Source: Clostridiales bacterium (lineage in GTDB: Bacteria; Bacillota; Clostridia; Oscillospirales; Oscillospiraceae). Taken from it: a stretch of 63,336 nt of DNA. The stretch is from the NCBI GenBank assembly GCA_022787565.1, contig JALFVN010000011.1, positions 1 through 63,336 of the forward strand, written 5' to 3'. The notes below the pieces were generated by a model. That model saw only the letters and a list, made by a program, of their open reading frames with translations, was not told the DNA's origin and did not search any database. Every line of letters starts with the position of its first letter. Within the stretch, counting starts at the first letter, position 1. Position numbers and translations under genes: made by a program. Positions 33,139 to 42,390 of the stretch are shown here, in pieces.

Positions 33139-34494
33139 TCACTCTTTGATCACGGCGCTCTCGTTGCGCTTTTCCACGGCTTTGCGGATAAACTCCGCCG
33201 CCTGGGCGGGGCCGAGCTTGACCTGCTCTCCGCTCTGCATATTCTTCACGGAGAGGACGCCTTCCCTGATCTCATCCTCGCCCACCAGGGCCACGAAGGG
33301 TACACCCAGCTTGTCGGCATAGCTCATTTTGGCCTTGAATTTTTTCTTTTCCCCGTAGAGCTGTGTGCGGATGCCGCCGGCACGCAGAGCCGTAGCAGCG
33401 GAGACGGCATAGCCCAGTTCCTCCGTCATGGGGATGACCAGTGCATCGCAGGGAGCGGAGACAAAGTCCTCCGACAGCAGACCCTGCTCGCTCAGCACAT
33501 AGAACAGCCTGGTCAGGCCGATGGAGATGCCCACGCCGGGCAGCTGCTTGTCGGTATAGTATTCCGCCAGATTATCATAACGACCGCCGGAACAGACGGA
33601 GCCGATCTCCGGATGCTCGGTCATCACGGTCTCGTACACTGTGCCGGTGTAGTAATCCAGCCCGCGGGCAATGGTCAGGTCGATGGCAAAGTTCTCCTCC
33701 GGCACGCCGAATTCGCCCAGATAGCGGGTAACGGCGATCAGCTCGTCCAGCCCCTGGTCGAAGGTTTCGTCCATACCCCGGTAGTTTTCCAGCCTTGCAA
33801 TGACTTCCGCGTTGCTGCCGCAAATGGCCATGAAGTCCAGCACATTTTCCGCCTTGCAGGGCAGCATCTTCACCTCGTCGATCAGAAGCTGCTTTACCTT
33901 TTCCGCGCCGATCTTATCCAGCTTGTCCACGGTGCGCATGATCTCCCCGGCCTTCTCGCTCATGCCGTTCATGGCATAAAAGCCGTTGAGGATCTTGCGG
34001 TTATTGACCCGGATCTTGAACTTGGTGATGCCCAGCTTGGTGAAGGTATTATAGATTACGGAGGGGATCTCCGCCTCGTTGATAATATCCAGCTTTCCGT
34101 CGCCGATGATGTCGATATCCGCCTGGTAAAATTCCCGGAAACGGCCGCGCTGGGCCCGCTCGCCCCGGTAGACCTTGCCGATCTGATAGCGGCGGAAGGG
34201 GAAGCTCAGCTCGCTGTAATGGGCAGCCACATATTTTGCCAGAGGCACAGTCAGATCGAAGCGAAGGGCCAGGTCGCTGTCGCCCTTGGTGAAGCGGTAG
34301 ATCTGTTTTTCCGTCTCCCCGCCGCCCTTGGCCAACAGCACCTCCGCCAATTCGATGACCGGCGTATCCAGCGGCGTGAAGCCGTAGACCGAATAGCTGC
34401 GGCGCAGGACCTCCATCATGCGCTCCATTTTCATCTGCTGACGGGGCAGAAGCTCCATAAAGCCCGACAGCGTGCGTGGTGACACCTTTGCCAT
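33139..34494 (-). CDS. hisS: Histidyl-tRNA synthetase
   Basis: A 451-aa class II synthetase. Motif 2 is RYQIGKVYRGERAQRGRFREF; the His-specific segments LTIARGLDYYTG and CSGGRYDNLAEYY are present. A C-terminal anticodon-binding domain follows. The hisS-aspS pair is common in Bacillota. Ends with the short Lys/Glu tail. Confidence 0.96.
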   Translation of the reverse strand: MAKVSPRTLSGFMELLPRQQMKMERMMEVLRRSYSVYGFTPLDTPVIELAEVLLAKGGGETEKQIYRFTKGDSDLALRFDLTVPLAKYVAAHYSELSFPFRRYQIGKVYRGERAQRGRFREFYQADIDIIGDGKLDIINEAEIPSVIYNTFTKLGITKFKIRVNNRKILNGFYAMNGMSEKAGEIMRTVDKLDKIGAEKVKQLLIDEVKMLPCKAENVLDFMAICGSNAEVIARLENYRGMDETFDQGLDELIAVTRYLGEFGVPEENFAIDLTIARGLDYYTGTVYETVMTEHPEIGSVCSGGRYDNLAEYYTDKQLPGVGISIGLTRLFYVLSEQGLLSEDFVSAPCDALVIPMTEELGYAVSAATALRAGGIRTQLYGEKKKFKAKMSYADKLGVPFVALVGEDEIREGVLSVKNMQSGEQVKLGPAQAAEFIRKAVEKRNESAVIKE

Positions 34495-34526
34495 ATATAA
34501 ATCCCTTTCCTTACATCATGATAATT

Positions 34527-34550
34527 GGCGCGGCATAAAAATGCCGCGCC
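34527..34550 (-). terminator. Hairpin between mgsA-like gene and hisS
   Basis: A 10-bp G/C-rich stem (GGCGCGGCAT with ATGCCGCGCC) around AAAA, without a T run on the minus strand. It is probably an attenuating or mRNA-processing hairpin within the operon rather than a full terminator. Confidence 0.5.
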
Positions 34551-34568
34551 GCTCTTAAATCCGGCATT

Positions 34569-34973
34569 TTATCTCTTCTGGGGATTGACGATGTTGCGCC
34601 AGTCAAGATCGCCCCGGCGCAGGCCCTGCACCAGTACTTCCGCAGTGGCCGCGTTGGTGGCGAAGGGGATCTGATACTGGTCGCACAGGCGCTCGATCTT
34701 GTTGATATCATCAAAGCCCTTGGGGTTTGCCGGGTCGCAGAAGAACAGAACCAGATCGATTTCGTTAAAGGAGATGCGGGCGCCGATCTGCTGGGCGCCG
34801 CCCTGGTCCGCATGGAGATAGAGGGTGATGGGCAAGCCCGTTGCCTCAGACACGAGCTTTCCGGTAACATGGGTGGCGCAGAGGGAATGCTCTGCCAGTA
34901 TTCCGCAATATGCGATGCAGAACTGCACCATAAGCTCTTTTTTTCTGTCGTGTGCCATCAATGCGATATTCAT
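34569..34973 (-). CDS. Methylglyoxal-synthase-like protein with altered active site
   Basis: A 134-aa MGS-fold protein, slightly shorter than known enzymes. It keeps AHDRKK and the overall order of strands (IALMAHD, DLVLFFCDP, IPFATNAATAE). However, the conserved GGDQQ(V/I)G, whose Asp is the proposed catalytic base of E. coli MgsA, reads GGAQQIG, and the phosphate-binding His region (PHDPDV in E. coli) reads GFDDIN. True MgsA turns dihydroxyacetone phosphate into methylglyoxal; with these changes that activity is doubtful. Comparison is from memory of the E. coli and B. subtilis sequences. Confidence 0.8.
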   Translation of the reverse strand: MNIALMAHDRKKELMVQFCIAYCGILAEHSLCATHVTGKLVSEATGLPITLYLHADQGGAQQIGARISFNEIDLVLFFCDPANPKGFDDINKIERLCDQYQIPFATNAATAEVLVQGLRRGDLDWRNIVNPQKR

Positions 34974-35112
34974 ACTCTTCTCCGTTTCTTATATTGTGAA
35001 ATAATTATAAACACTGAAGACCCAAACTGCAACAAAAAATTTGGTTCCTGATGAGTTTTTTGCTTTTTTCAGCGCAAAAACCCGCGGACTGTTGCATGCT
35101 TTGTTTCTTTCC

Positions 35113-37266
35113 CTACTTCAAAAGGGACATTTCGGACTCAGAGGAGTCGCTGTAGCTCTTGATGTTGTAGTACACGTCCAGAATCTGTCTTGCCATGAAA
35201 GCACAGTTGGCGCCGGCCTTACCGCGCTCTACCACGATGGCCACAGCCACCTCGGGGTCGTCATAGGGCCCGTAGCAGATAAAGATGGCGTCGTTGACGA
35301 TGTTCTCGCCCTTCTGGGCAGTACCGGTCTTGGCCGCGGTGCGCTGGGAGCTGACCTGATCCACAAAGTACTTGGCAACGCTCGGGTTGTTGCCCAGGTC
35401 GTTTGCCACTTCATACATGCCCTCGTGTACCGCGTCCCAGTTGTACTGGGCGGTCTCCACCGTGCTGAGCACCTCAGCCTCACGCTGATAGATCTCTTCG
35501 CTGTAATCAAAATTGCGGACAGATTTCAGAATGGAGGCCGTATGTCTTGTGCCGCTGTTGGCCACAGCCGCGCAGTATTCTGCCAGCTGCAGGGGAGAGA
35601 AAATGCTGTCTGACTGACCGATGGCCGCCTGCAGCGTATCACCGATACGCCACGGTGTTCCCGCGTAGTCCATGTGGTTTTCCTGGTTGGACATGTTGCC
35701 CACCGTCTCCACAAGCTCAATACCGGTCGGCATTCCCAGGCCGAAGTTGTGGGCAAATTCGCCCAGCGCGTCAACGCCCAGATCGTTGGCAACGGTATAG
35801 AAGAAGTAGTTGCAGGAGTGGAGCAGCGCGCCGGTGACGTTCAGCTCCGGGTGGGTATAGTGCTCCCCGTTGCCCATGGAGTTCCAGATCCAGCACTCAG
35901 GGGCGTAGCCTTCCGAGGCATATCTGGTGTAAACGCCCTCGCAGTCCACTTTGGTTTCAGTATTGATAATGCCCTCTGTCAGCGCGGCGATGGCCGTGCA
36001 GGGCTTGAAGGCCGAGCCGGGAGCATAGGCGCCCATCAGCGCGCGGTTGAACAGCGGCGCGTTTTCCGTCTCCAGAAGCTCGGAATATTTTTCAATAATG
36101 GTGGTAACATCGTAGGTGGGCCAGCTGGCAAGGGCCAGCGGCTCGCCGGTCTTTACGTCCACCACCACGGCGGCTCCGCCGGTGATCTCCCAGTAGCCGT
36201 CCTCAAAGGTCCACAGGCCCTTGGCTTCCTGCTCGCCCTTTTCCGTGGTCCGTTCCTGCATCAGTATGCGGATGCCGTTATCCAGAATACGTTCCACCTG
36301 CTCCTGCAGGACGATATCGATGGTGAGGTAAACATGGTTGCCGGGCACCGGCTCCTTGGTATACACCGTGCTGAGTATGGTGCCGGAGGCGTTTCGCGTC
36401 TCTTCCACGGTGCCGTCTTCGCCGTGGAGATATTCCTCAAACGCGTACTCCACGCCGTCCTTGCCCACCACGGCGTCGTTGGCGTAGTCCCGCAGAGAGT
36501 ATTTTTCGTACTCCTCCTGGGTCATCAGACCCACATAGCCCAGCAGATGGGCGGCATATTCGGTGCCGTATTCACGGGTATAGGCTCTTGTAATCTCAAT
36601 GCCGGCCAGCTTGTTTTCCATGATGGAGGTGATCAGCGCCATGCTGGCATCCTGGACGAACACATAGTCTGCCGTGTTGATGGAATAGCGGACGTTGATG
36701 GAATAGCGCAGCCCCGCGATCTTACGCATCTCCTCAGCGGAGTAGCTGTTATCGATCTCATAGCGGGTGCGCATATAGCTCAAAAGCTCAACGGCGCTGG
36801 GATATTCGGATATCCCCGCGTTCTTGAACTGTTTTGCTCTGGTCTCGTCCTTGAAGTAGGCCTCCAGCATGGTGCGCTGGATATCCGTCATGTTCTCGTC
36901 GTATTCAAAGGGCGGCTCCGTGGTAATGGGCAGATCATCGGTATAGGTATCGCCGAACTCCTCTACCATCTCGATCAGTTCCAGGATCGTCCCGTTGGGA
37001 TCGTCGGAGGCAAAAAGCTTGGATGTATCGATCGTAAGGTTATAGCATTCCTTATTGCTGACCAGTACACGCCCGTAGCGGTCAAGGATATTGCCTCTGG
37101 ACGCAGTGACTCTGCTCTCCTCCGTTGTTGTCGCACTGCTTCGGTTATAATACTCCTCGCCCTCGATGATCTGGAGCTTGTAGAGAAACACCAGATAGAC
37201 GGAAAGCAGGATCATCAGCAGAATAACGATAATGGCAACTCTGCCGGGTTTGACAAGTTTGTTCAT
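35113..37266 (-). CDS. mrdA: Penicillin-binding protein 2 (class B transpeptidase)
   Basis: A 717-aa class B PBP. One N-terminal membrane helix (about 9-31), a PBP dimerisation domain (about 50-320) and a transpeptidase domain with the active-site Ser418 in SAFK, the SCN motif at 484-486 and KTG at 646-648. All three catalytic motifs are intact. It sits directly behind mreC-mreD, so it is the elongation-type PBP2 rather than the sporulation or division PBP; no PASTA domain is present. Confidence 0.94.
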   Translation of the reverse strand: MNKLVKPGRVAIIVILLMILLSVYLVFLYKLQIIEGEEYYNRSSATTTEESRVTASRGNILDRYGRVLVSNKECYNLTIDTSKLFASDDPNGTILELIEMVEEFGDTYTDDLPITTEPPFEYDENMTDIQRTMLEAYFKDETRAKQFKNAGISEYPSAVELLSYMRTRYEIDNSYSAEEMRKIAGLRYSINVRYSINTADYVFVQDASMALITSIMENKLAGIEITRAYTREYGTEYAAHLLGYVGLMTQEEYEKYSLRDYANDAVVGKDGVEYAFEEYLHGEDGTVEETRNASGTILSTVYTKEPVPGNHVYLTIDIVLQEQVERILDNGIRILMQERTTEKGEQEAKGLWTFEDGYWEITGGAAVVVDVKTGEPLALASWPTYDVTTIIEKYSELLETENAPLFNRALMGAYAPGSAFKPCTAIAALTEGIINTETKVDCEGVYTRYASEGYAPECWIWNSMGNGEHYTHPELNVTGALLHSCNYFFYTVANDLGVDALGEFAHNFGLGMPTGIELVETVGNMSNQENHMDYAGTPWRIGDTLQAAIGQSDSIFSPLQLAEYCAAVANSGTRHTASILKSVRNFDYSEEIYQREAEVLSTVETAQYNWDAVHEGMYEVANDLGNNPSVAKYFVDQVSSQRTAAKTGTAQKGENIVNDAIFICYGPYDDPEVAVAIVVERGKAGANCAFMARQILDVYYNIKSYSDSSESEMSLLK

Positions 37267-37285
37267 TGGGGTTCCTTTCTTGTGC

Positions 37286-37780
37286 TTACTCTATCCATTT
37301 TGCCGGCGGAAAGTAAGCCAGCACAGCGGGGGGCAGTGACCACAGCGTCTGCAGGATCACCGTGGACAGGAAGGCAAAGGACCAGCCCTCCAGAACCAGT
37401 ACCCGCAGCATCTGGGCCACTCCCGTGACCAGCAGTGCGGCGCAGGCAGCCACCATATAGGCGAAAAAGCGCCTGTTGATAAAAAACTGGGAAACAAAGC
37501 CCACCGCAAAGGCGATTGCAGGGAACAGCAGGGTAAAGCCCACCGTGCTCTCCACATAGAACATGTCCGCAAAAATGCCCATGAGCAGCCCGAAAATGGC
37601 CCCCCATGAAGCGCCTTCGAACATACCCACCGCGACCACCGCCGCTGGCAGCATAAAGGGGCAGACGCCCAGCGGCCGGATCTGCGTCAGGGCCATATTC
37701 TGAAAAATCAGCACCAGAAACAGATACAGCGCATACAGCAGCATTCTGCGGAGATTGATTTTTGCCAATAACTCTTTCAA
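37286..37780 (-). CDS. mreD: Rod-shape protein MreD
   Basis: A 164-aa membrane protein with about five helices and the typical MreD opening (RRMLLYALYLFLVLIFQNMAL). It joins MreC and PBP2 in the elongation complex. It lies between mreC (2 nt) and mrdA (19 nt). No mreB gene is next to this set in the window. Confidence 0.88.
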   Translation of the reverse strand: MKELLAKINLRRMLLYALYLFLVLIFQNMALTQIRPLGVCPFMLPAAVVAVGMFEGASWGAIFGLLMGIFADMFYVESTVGFTLLFPAIAFAVGFVSQFFINRRFFAYMVAACAALLVTGVAQMLRVLVLEGWSFAFLSTVILQTLWSLPPAVLAYFPPAKWIE

Positions 37781-37782
37781 AA

Positions 37783-38625
37783 TTACTCCACCACTTCAAA
37801 GCTCTTGATCACAAAGACCTGCACCAGGGAATCAAATTCGCACTGCGGTTCAACCAGACCGTATTCGATCTGGCCGCCCGCCTCGGTCTGCACGGCGGTA
37901 AGCTTGCCGATGACCAGGCCCGCCGGGAACGCGCCGCCGGAGCCGGAAGTCAAAACCTCATCGCCCACAAAGATCTGCGCGCCGTCGGCAAGGAAGGTGA
38001 GCTTGGCCAGCTTATCCTTCATCAGGGAAAACTCGCCCAGGACGATGCCGGAAGCGCCGGTGTTGCCCACATAGGCGCCAAGGCTCATATCCACGTCAAT
38101 AACCGTACTGACGGTTGCCCAGGTCTCTCCCAGCTCGGTGATCTGTCCAACCACAGCGTTATACTCCGTGACCACCGGGTCGCCCAGCTCAATGCCGCTG
38201 CTGGCCCCTTTGCTGATGGTAAAGGAGTGAGACCAGTTGGAGGAGGACCAGAGCACCACCTTGCAGGACTCAAACTCATAGTCCGTGTGCTTCTCTCTCA
38301 GGTTCAGCAGCTCCCGCAGGCGCTGGTTTTCCTCAGAGGCCTCAATACCGTCGCGGGCAGACTGCTGCGCTTCGGCAAGCTGGGTGCGCAGAGACTCATT
38401 TTCCGCCATGAGGGAATCATACTCGTAAAGATAGCCGTATATGGTATCAAACCAATTGACCGCAGAGCTGACCACCTTCTGCACCGGAGAGAGCAGCACA
38501 CCGGAGGCATTGTGGAACAGGCTGATCTGACCGCCCCGGGCCGCGTTGCTGAGACTGATGATCAGCACCACTGCCGCCACAATGATCCCCATTCGAATTC
38601 CGTTTTTCTTAAGATAGTCTTTCAA
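37783..38625 (-). CDS. mreC: Rod-shape protein MreC
   Basis: A 280-aa protein: one membrane helix (about 10-30), a coiled-coil stretch (about 70-112, including ENESLRTQLAEAQQ) and the beta-barrel MreC domain to the C-terminus. It links the cytoskeletal elongation machinery to PBP2 outside the membrane. It overlaps maf by ATGA. Confidence 0.93.
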   Translation of the reverse strand: MKDYLKKNGIRMGIIVAAVVLIISLSNAARGGQISLFHNASGVLLSPVQKVVSSAVNWFDTIYGYLYEYDSLMAENESLRTQLAEAQQSARDGIEASEENQRLRELLNLREKHTDYEFESCKVVLWSSSNWSHSFTISKGASSGIELGDPVVTEYNAVVGQITELGETWATVSTVIDVDMSLGAYVGNTGASGIVLGEFSLMKDKLAKLTFLADGAQIFVGDEVLTSGSGGAFPAGLVIGKLTAVQTEAGGQIEYGLVEPQCEFDSLVQVFVIKSFEVVE

Positions 38626-39194
38626 AGAAGTCCAACTCCCTGTTTATTGAGCATTTCTCCCAGTCTGCACAGCGGCAGACCCATAACGTTGAAAAAGTCG
38701 CCGTATATCCCGCGGACAAAGAGAGAGCCTTTGCCCTGTGCGCCGTAAGCGCCGGCTTTGTCCATAGGCTCGCCGGTATCCACATAGCGTTCAATCTCCT
38801 GCCGCGTAAGCTGGCGGAAGCTGACCCGGCTCATCTCGGACTGCACGTCCAGATGCCCGTTGTGCATCACCGTCACCCCGGTAAAGACCTGGTGGGTATC
38901 GCCGGAGAGGGACTCCAGCATTTCTATTGCCTCCTGCCGGGAGTGGGGCTTGCCATACACTCTGCCGTGGTGCCACACGATGGTATCGGCGGCGATCACC
39001 ACATCGCTCCTGTCGCAGAGTTTGGATACCTCCATCGCCTTGGCGGAAGAGATGGCCATGACCATTTCCTCCGGGCCCGCGCCCTCCGGCGCGGTCTCCT
39101 CCCCCGTGGCGGGGATGACCTTCAGATCACTAACGCCCAGCATCTCCAGAAGTTCCTTTCGCCGGGGAGATGCGGATGCCAGAACAATGCTCAT
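38622..39194 (-). CDS. maf: Maf family nucleotide pyrophosphatase
   Basis: A 190-aa protein with the Maf N-terminus VLASASPRRKELLEMLG, DVVIAADTIVWHHG and the SGDTHQVFTGV segment. The family hydrolyses dTTP, UTP or modified nucleotides to limit their incorporation. Placement before mreC is a long-standing Bacillota arrangement. Confidence 0.94.
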   Translation of the reverse strand: MSIVLASASPRRKELLEMLGVSDLKVIPATGEETAPEGAGPEEMVMAISSAKAMEVSKLCDRSDVVIAADTIVWHHGRVYGKPHSRQEAIEMLESLSGDTHQVFTGVTVMHNGHLDVQSEMSRVSFRQLTRQEIERYVDTGEPMDKAGAYGAQGKGSLFVRGIYGDFFNVMGLPLCRLGEMLNKQGVGLL

Positions 39195-39215
39195 TTTCTT
39201 TTACCCCTTGTTTTT

Positions 39216-41300
39216 TCAGTCTACCCCTCTGTAGTACAGCCCGCGGGTCAGTACATTGGGTTTATAGTCGGAAAGGCCCAGATAGCCCTTGGCCACTTCC
39301 ACGCACTCCCTGGCGCTTTCCGTGCTGAACATCAGCCGGAGGCCCCAAAGTCCTGCGGAGTACAGATCTTCCTTTTTGTCGGCCAGATAAAGCTTGTGGG
39401 CGTTATAGATCACGTTGCGGCAGCCGAACTCCTTCACCACCGGGAACACAGAGCCCATTCTGTCGGACATCTGGCCCGGCGTCTGGCAGTTGCAGCGGCC
39501 TGCGCTCTCTCGGATCACGCACTGGTCGGAAACCATCAGCGGCAGGCGGCCATACACAATGATCTCCGTGTCAATGGGCTTGGCCATGGCCCTGATCTGG
39601 GACAGGCGCAGCTCGAAGGAGGCCGTGGCGGACAAAAAGCCCGCCTGCTGCAAAACCTCCATGGAGTAGGAGTTAAAGGCGTTCATTCCAAAGTCTGCCC
39701 GGAGCTTCATCCCGGCCTGTCTTGCCAGCAGCGCATGGCCCAGATTGCCCACCAGTGCCTCGTTCACGCCGAAATCGAACAGCTTTTCCACGGCATCATA
39801 GACCGTTTTCACCTGGTCATCGGTGATGATGCGGGGCAGGACCGCCACGATCCTGGCGCCGTTATTGATGAAGGGCCGAATGATATTGAAGTCCTCCGCC
39901 ATAAGCAGGGCGGGAACGTAGAGATAATCCGGCTTCAGCTCCGCCAGCTCCGGTGAAAGCTGCTCCGCCGTGCGGACCTGAAAAATCTTCACCGGGTCGG
40001 TGATGGCGGGGACATTTGCCGGAGGCGGCGGCAGACGGAAGGCCCGGCGCTGAGGCGGGGCAGCCCGCTTCTCCGACAGGTCGGAGATGAGCTTGCGCCT
40101 CAGCTCGTTAACCTCGGAGGCCGGCAGAAACAGACCCGGCGCAGTCTTGGCCTTATTTTCCACGCAGTAATAAGGGGTGCCGCCGGTCTTGTACATCTGT
40201 TCCACCAGGTAGGATTCCGTCAGTCCCTGGCGCTTGGCCCGCTCGGGCACAGGGCCGAAAGCCACGGATTTATTCCCGTCGTTGTCAAAGGCGATGGCCT
40301 TGATCCGCTCTCCCTTTTCGCACACGGTGTAAAAATGCACCGGGACCCGGCGGAGCTCGCCGTCGGAATAGCCCTTGCGGGCAGTGGAGAAGATCTTTTC
40401 CGCATCCTTGTCCGGTTCGCCCCGGACGCCGAACATGTCTTTTTTATCGCCGTCAAAATAGCCCTGGGTGAAGCCCTGGCGGGAGAAGGTCTTTTCCAGC
40501 ATCTCCATCTCCTCGGGGCTTGGCTTGCGCTTTTCCTTGAGGGCTTTGGCATAAATATCGGTAACGATGGCCGTGTACTCGGGCCGCTTCATGCGCCCTT
40601 CGATCTTCAGGCAGGCCACACCTGCCTCCTCCAGCTCCCGGAGCCGGTCCACAAGGCAGTTGTCCTTCAGGGAAAGAGGATAGTCATCCATCCGGCCGCC
40701 CAGACTGTACTGCATACGGCAGGGCTGGGCACACATGCCCCGGTTGCCGCTGCGCCGGCCGATCAGGCTGGACATGTAGCACTGGCCGGAGTGGCAGAAG
40801 CACAGAGCCCCGTGGACGAACACCTCGGTTTCGATAGAGGCGTGCTTGGTGATAAATTTGATCTGCTCCAGGCTCAGCTCACGGGCCAGAACGGCACGGG
40901 TCAGGCCCATTTCGGCGGCAGCCTCCACACCGGCAAGGTTATGCAGACTCATCTGGGTGCTGGCATGGAGAGGAATGTCCGGCAGGGTCCGGCGTATGGC
41001 GCTGACCAGGCCCAGATCCTGCACGATCAGCCCGTCCGCCCCCATGGCAGAGGCAAGCCGCGCGTTTTCCACGGCGGCCTCCATCTCCCGGTCGTTGACC
41101 AGGGTGTTCAGGGTGACGTAGACCTTGCAGCCGCGGATGCGGCAATAGCGCATGGCTTTTTCAAATTCCTCATCGGTAAAATTTTTCGCGCCCCGGCGGG
41201 CGTTGAAATCGCCCATGCCCAGATATACGGCGTCCGCGCCGTTCTGCACGGCGGCGATCACAGCCTCAGGAGAGCCTGCGGGAGAGAGCAGCTCTATCAT
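39216..41300 (-). CDS. Peptidase U32 family protein (RNA hydroxylation type)
   Basis: A 694-aa protein, the long form. The U32 signature is seen around FVHGALCFCHSGQCYMSSLIGRRSGNRGMC, with the clustered Cys that hold an iron-sulfur centre. A large C-terminal extension (DUF3656-like) covers about 380 onward. Homologues RlhA and TrhP add hydroxyl groups to 23S rRNA or tRNA with prephenate-derived input; others were called collagenases. The ATG at 41300 follows GAGGAG; the GTG at 41315 lies inside the ribosome site. First gene of the long leftward operon. Confidence 0.9.
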   Translation of the reverse strand: MIELLSPAGSPEAVIAAVQNGADAVYLGMGDFNARRGAKNFTDEEFEKAMRYCRIRGCKVYVTLNTLVNDREMEAAVENARLASAMGADGLIVQDLGLVSAIRRTLPDIPLHASTQMSLHNLAGVEAAAEMGLTRAVLARELSLEQIKFITKHASIETEVFVHGALCFCHSGQCYMSSLIGRRSGNRGMCAQPCRMQYSLGGRMDDYPLSLKDNCLVDRLRELEEAGVACLKIEGRMKRPEYTAIVTDIYAKALKEKRKPSPEEMEMLEKTFSRQGFTQGYFDGDKKDMFGVRGEPDKDAEKIFSTARKGYSDGELRRVPVHFYTVCEKGERIKAIAFDNDGNKSVAFGPVPERAKRQGLTESYLVEQMYKTGGTPYYCVENKAKTAPGLFLPASEVNELRRKLISDLSEKRAAPPQRRAFRLPPPPANVPAITDPVKIFQVRTAEQLSPELAELKPDYLYVPALLMAEDFNIIRPFINNGARIVAVLPRIITDDQVKTVYDAVEKLFDFGVNEALVGNLGHALLARQAGMKLRADFGMNAFNSYSMEVLQQAGFLSATASFELRLSQIRAMAKPIDTEIIVYGRLPLMVSDQCVIRESAGRCNCQTPGQMSDRMGSVFPVVKEFGCRNVIYNAHKLYLADKKEDLYSAGLWGLRLMFSTESARECVEVAKGYLGLSDYKPNVLTRGLYYRGVD

Positions 41301-41362
41301 TCTCGTACTCCTCACATAGTTATCGCATGATATTACACTGTATTATACCACAGACAAGCCTA

Positions 41363-41391
41363 TTGCGACAAGATAAAATTGATGCTATAAT
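41363..41391 (+). promoter_or_regulatory. Promoter of the dnaD-dnaC operon
   Basis: TTGCGA (41363-41368), 17-nt spacer, perfect TATAAT (41386-41391). It decides the dnaD start: the ATG at 41392 adjoins the -10 box and cannot be used. Confidence 0.8.
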
Positions 41392-41442
41392 ATGTATCCA
41401 CTGAAAAATAAGTATGAAAAAATTTTTAACACGGTACCGGAC

Positions 41443-42378
41443 ATGACAGAAAACCAGATCAACAACTCAATACCCGCCGCTGCGGCAGACAAGCTGATCG
41501 CCGCCCACGACGGCGATGTGGCCCTGCTTTACATATACTATTCCCGCACAGGCTGTACAGACCCGGAGCAGGCGGCTCATGACCTGTGCCGCACGCTGCG
41601 GGAGATCAGCAGCGCGGAGGAGAAGCTGCGCCGCATGGGCCTGTGCCCGGGCAGCGCTCCGGCCTTTTCAGCGCCCGCTGTTTCCGCGCCGGCACCCGAA
41701 GAAAAGTGCCCGCCCGAGGACGTCATGCCGGAGTATACGGCGGAGGATATCGTCCTGCGCTCCAAAAGCGACGAGAGGTTCTCTGTTATCCTTTCGGAGG
41801 CCAAGCGGGTCTTTGCCCGCAATCTGAACAGCAGCGACATGAAAATGCTCTTCGGCATTTACGACTATCTGGCGCTCCCCGCCGAGGTCATTCTGGAGCT
41901 TTTGAACTACTGCGCGGAGACCGCCGCCGAAAAGGGCGAGGGCAAGCGCCCCTCCCCCCGCAGTGTGGAAAAGGAGGCCTACCGCTGGGCAAACCGGGAG
42001 ATCCTGACCCTTGAACAGGCGGAAGAATACATCAGGGAGCAGAAATCCCTGCGGGAGTCCGTCAGCCTGATAAAAAACGCCCTGGGCATCCGCAGCAGGG
42101 AGCTGACGCCCACGGAGGCAAAATATATTGCTTCCTGGCTGGGCATGGGCTTTGGAGAGGAGTCCATCCTTATTGCCTATGACCGGACTGTCACCAGCAC
42201 AGGCGCGCTGAAATGGCCTTACATGAACAAGATCATCTGCTCCTGGCACGAAAAAAAGCTCCACACGCCCCAGGAGATCGAGGCCGGGGACGGGAGAAAG
42301 CGGCCCGCCCAGGGGAAGAGCGGCGCAGTAACCGGAGTAGACATGAACGAACTGAAAAATATCGTAAACAAAATATAA
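41443..42378 (+). CDS. DnaD domain replication protein
   Basis: About 311 aa. Two tandem DnaD/DnaB_2 helical modules: about 115-195 (SVILSEAKRVFARNLNSSDM...) and about 210-280 (LIKNALGIRSRELTPTEAKYIASW). A Pro/Ala-rich linker lies near 80-100. DnaD-type proteins help open DNA and recruit the helicase loader at oriC or at stalled forks. ATG at 41443 is the first in-frame start after the promoter, but its ribosome site is weak (GGTACCGG). Followed 12 nt later by the loader gene. Confidence 0.85.
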   Translation: MTENQINNSIPAAAADKLIAAHDGDVALLYIYYSRTGCTDPEQAAHDLCRTLREISSAEEKLRRMGLCPGSAPAFSAPAVSAPAPEEKCPPEDVMPEYTAEDIVLRSKSDERFSVILSEAKRVFARNLNSSDMKMLFGIYDYLALPAEVILELLNYCAETAAEKGEGKRPSPRSVEKEAYRWANREILTLEQAEEYIREQKSLRESVSLIKNALGIRSRELTPTEAKYIASWLGMGFGEESILIAYDRTVTSTGALKWPYMNKIICSWHEKKLHTPQEIEAGDGRKRPAQGKSGAVTGVDMNELKNIVNKI

Positions 42379-42390
42379 GGTGGGCAGACT

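Noticed and set aside
30382-34482. A 1,366-codon open frame on the plus strand
   Set aside because: It lies opposite comM, aspS and hisS, which are clearly real. Its product is His/Gly/Ala-rich with no domain; it arises from third-position G/C bias.
33106-34568. T-box leaders for aspS or hisS
   Set aside because: The gaps upstream are 33 and 74 nt, too short for a T-box, and the conserved T-box sequence is not seen.
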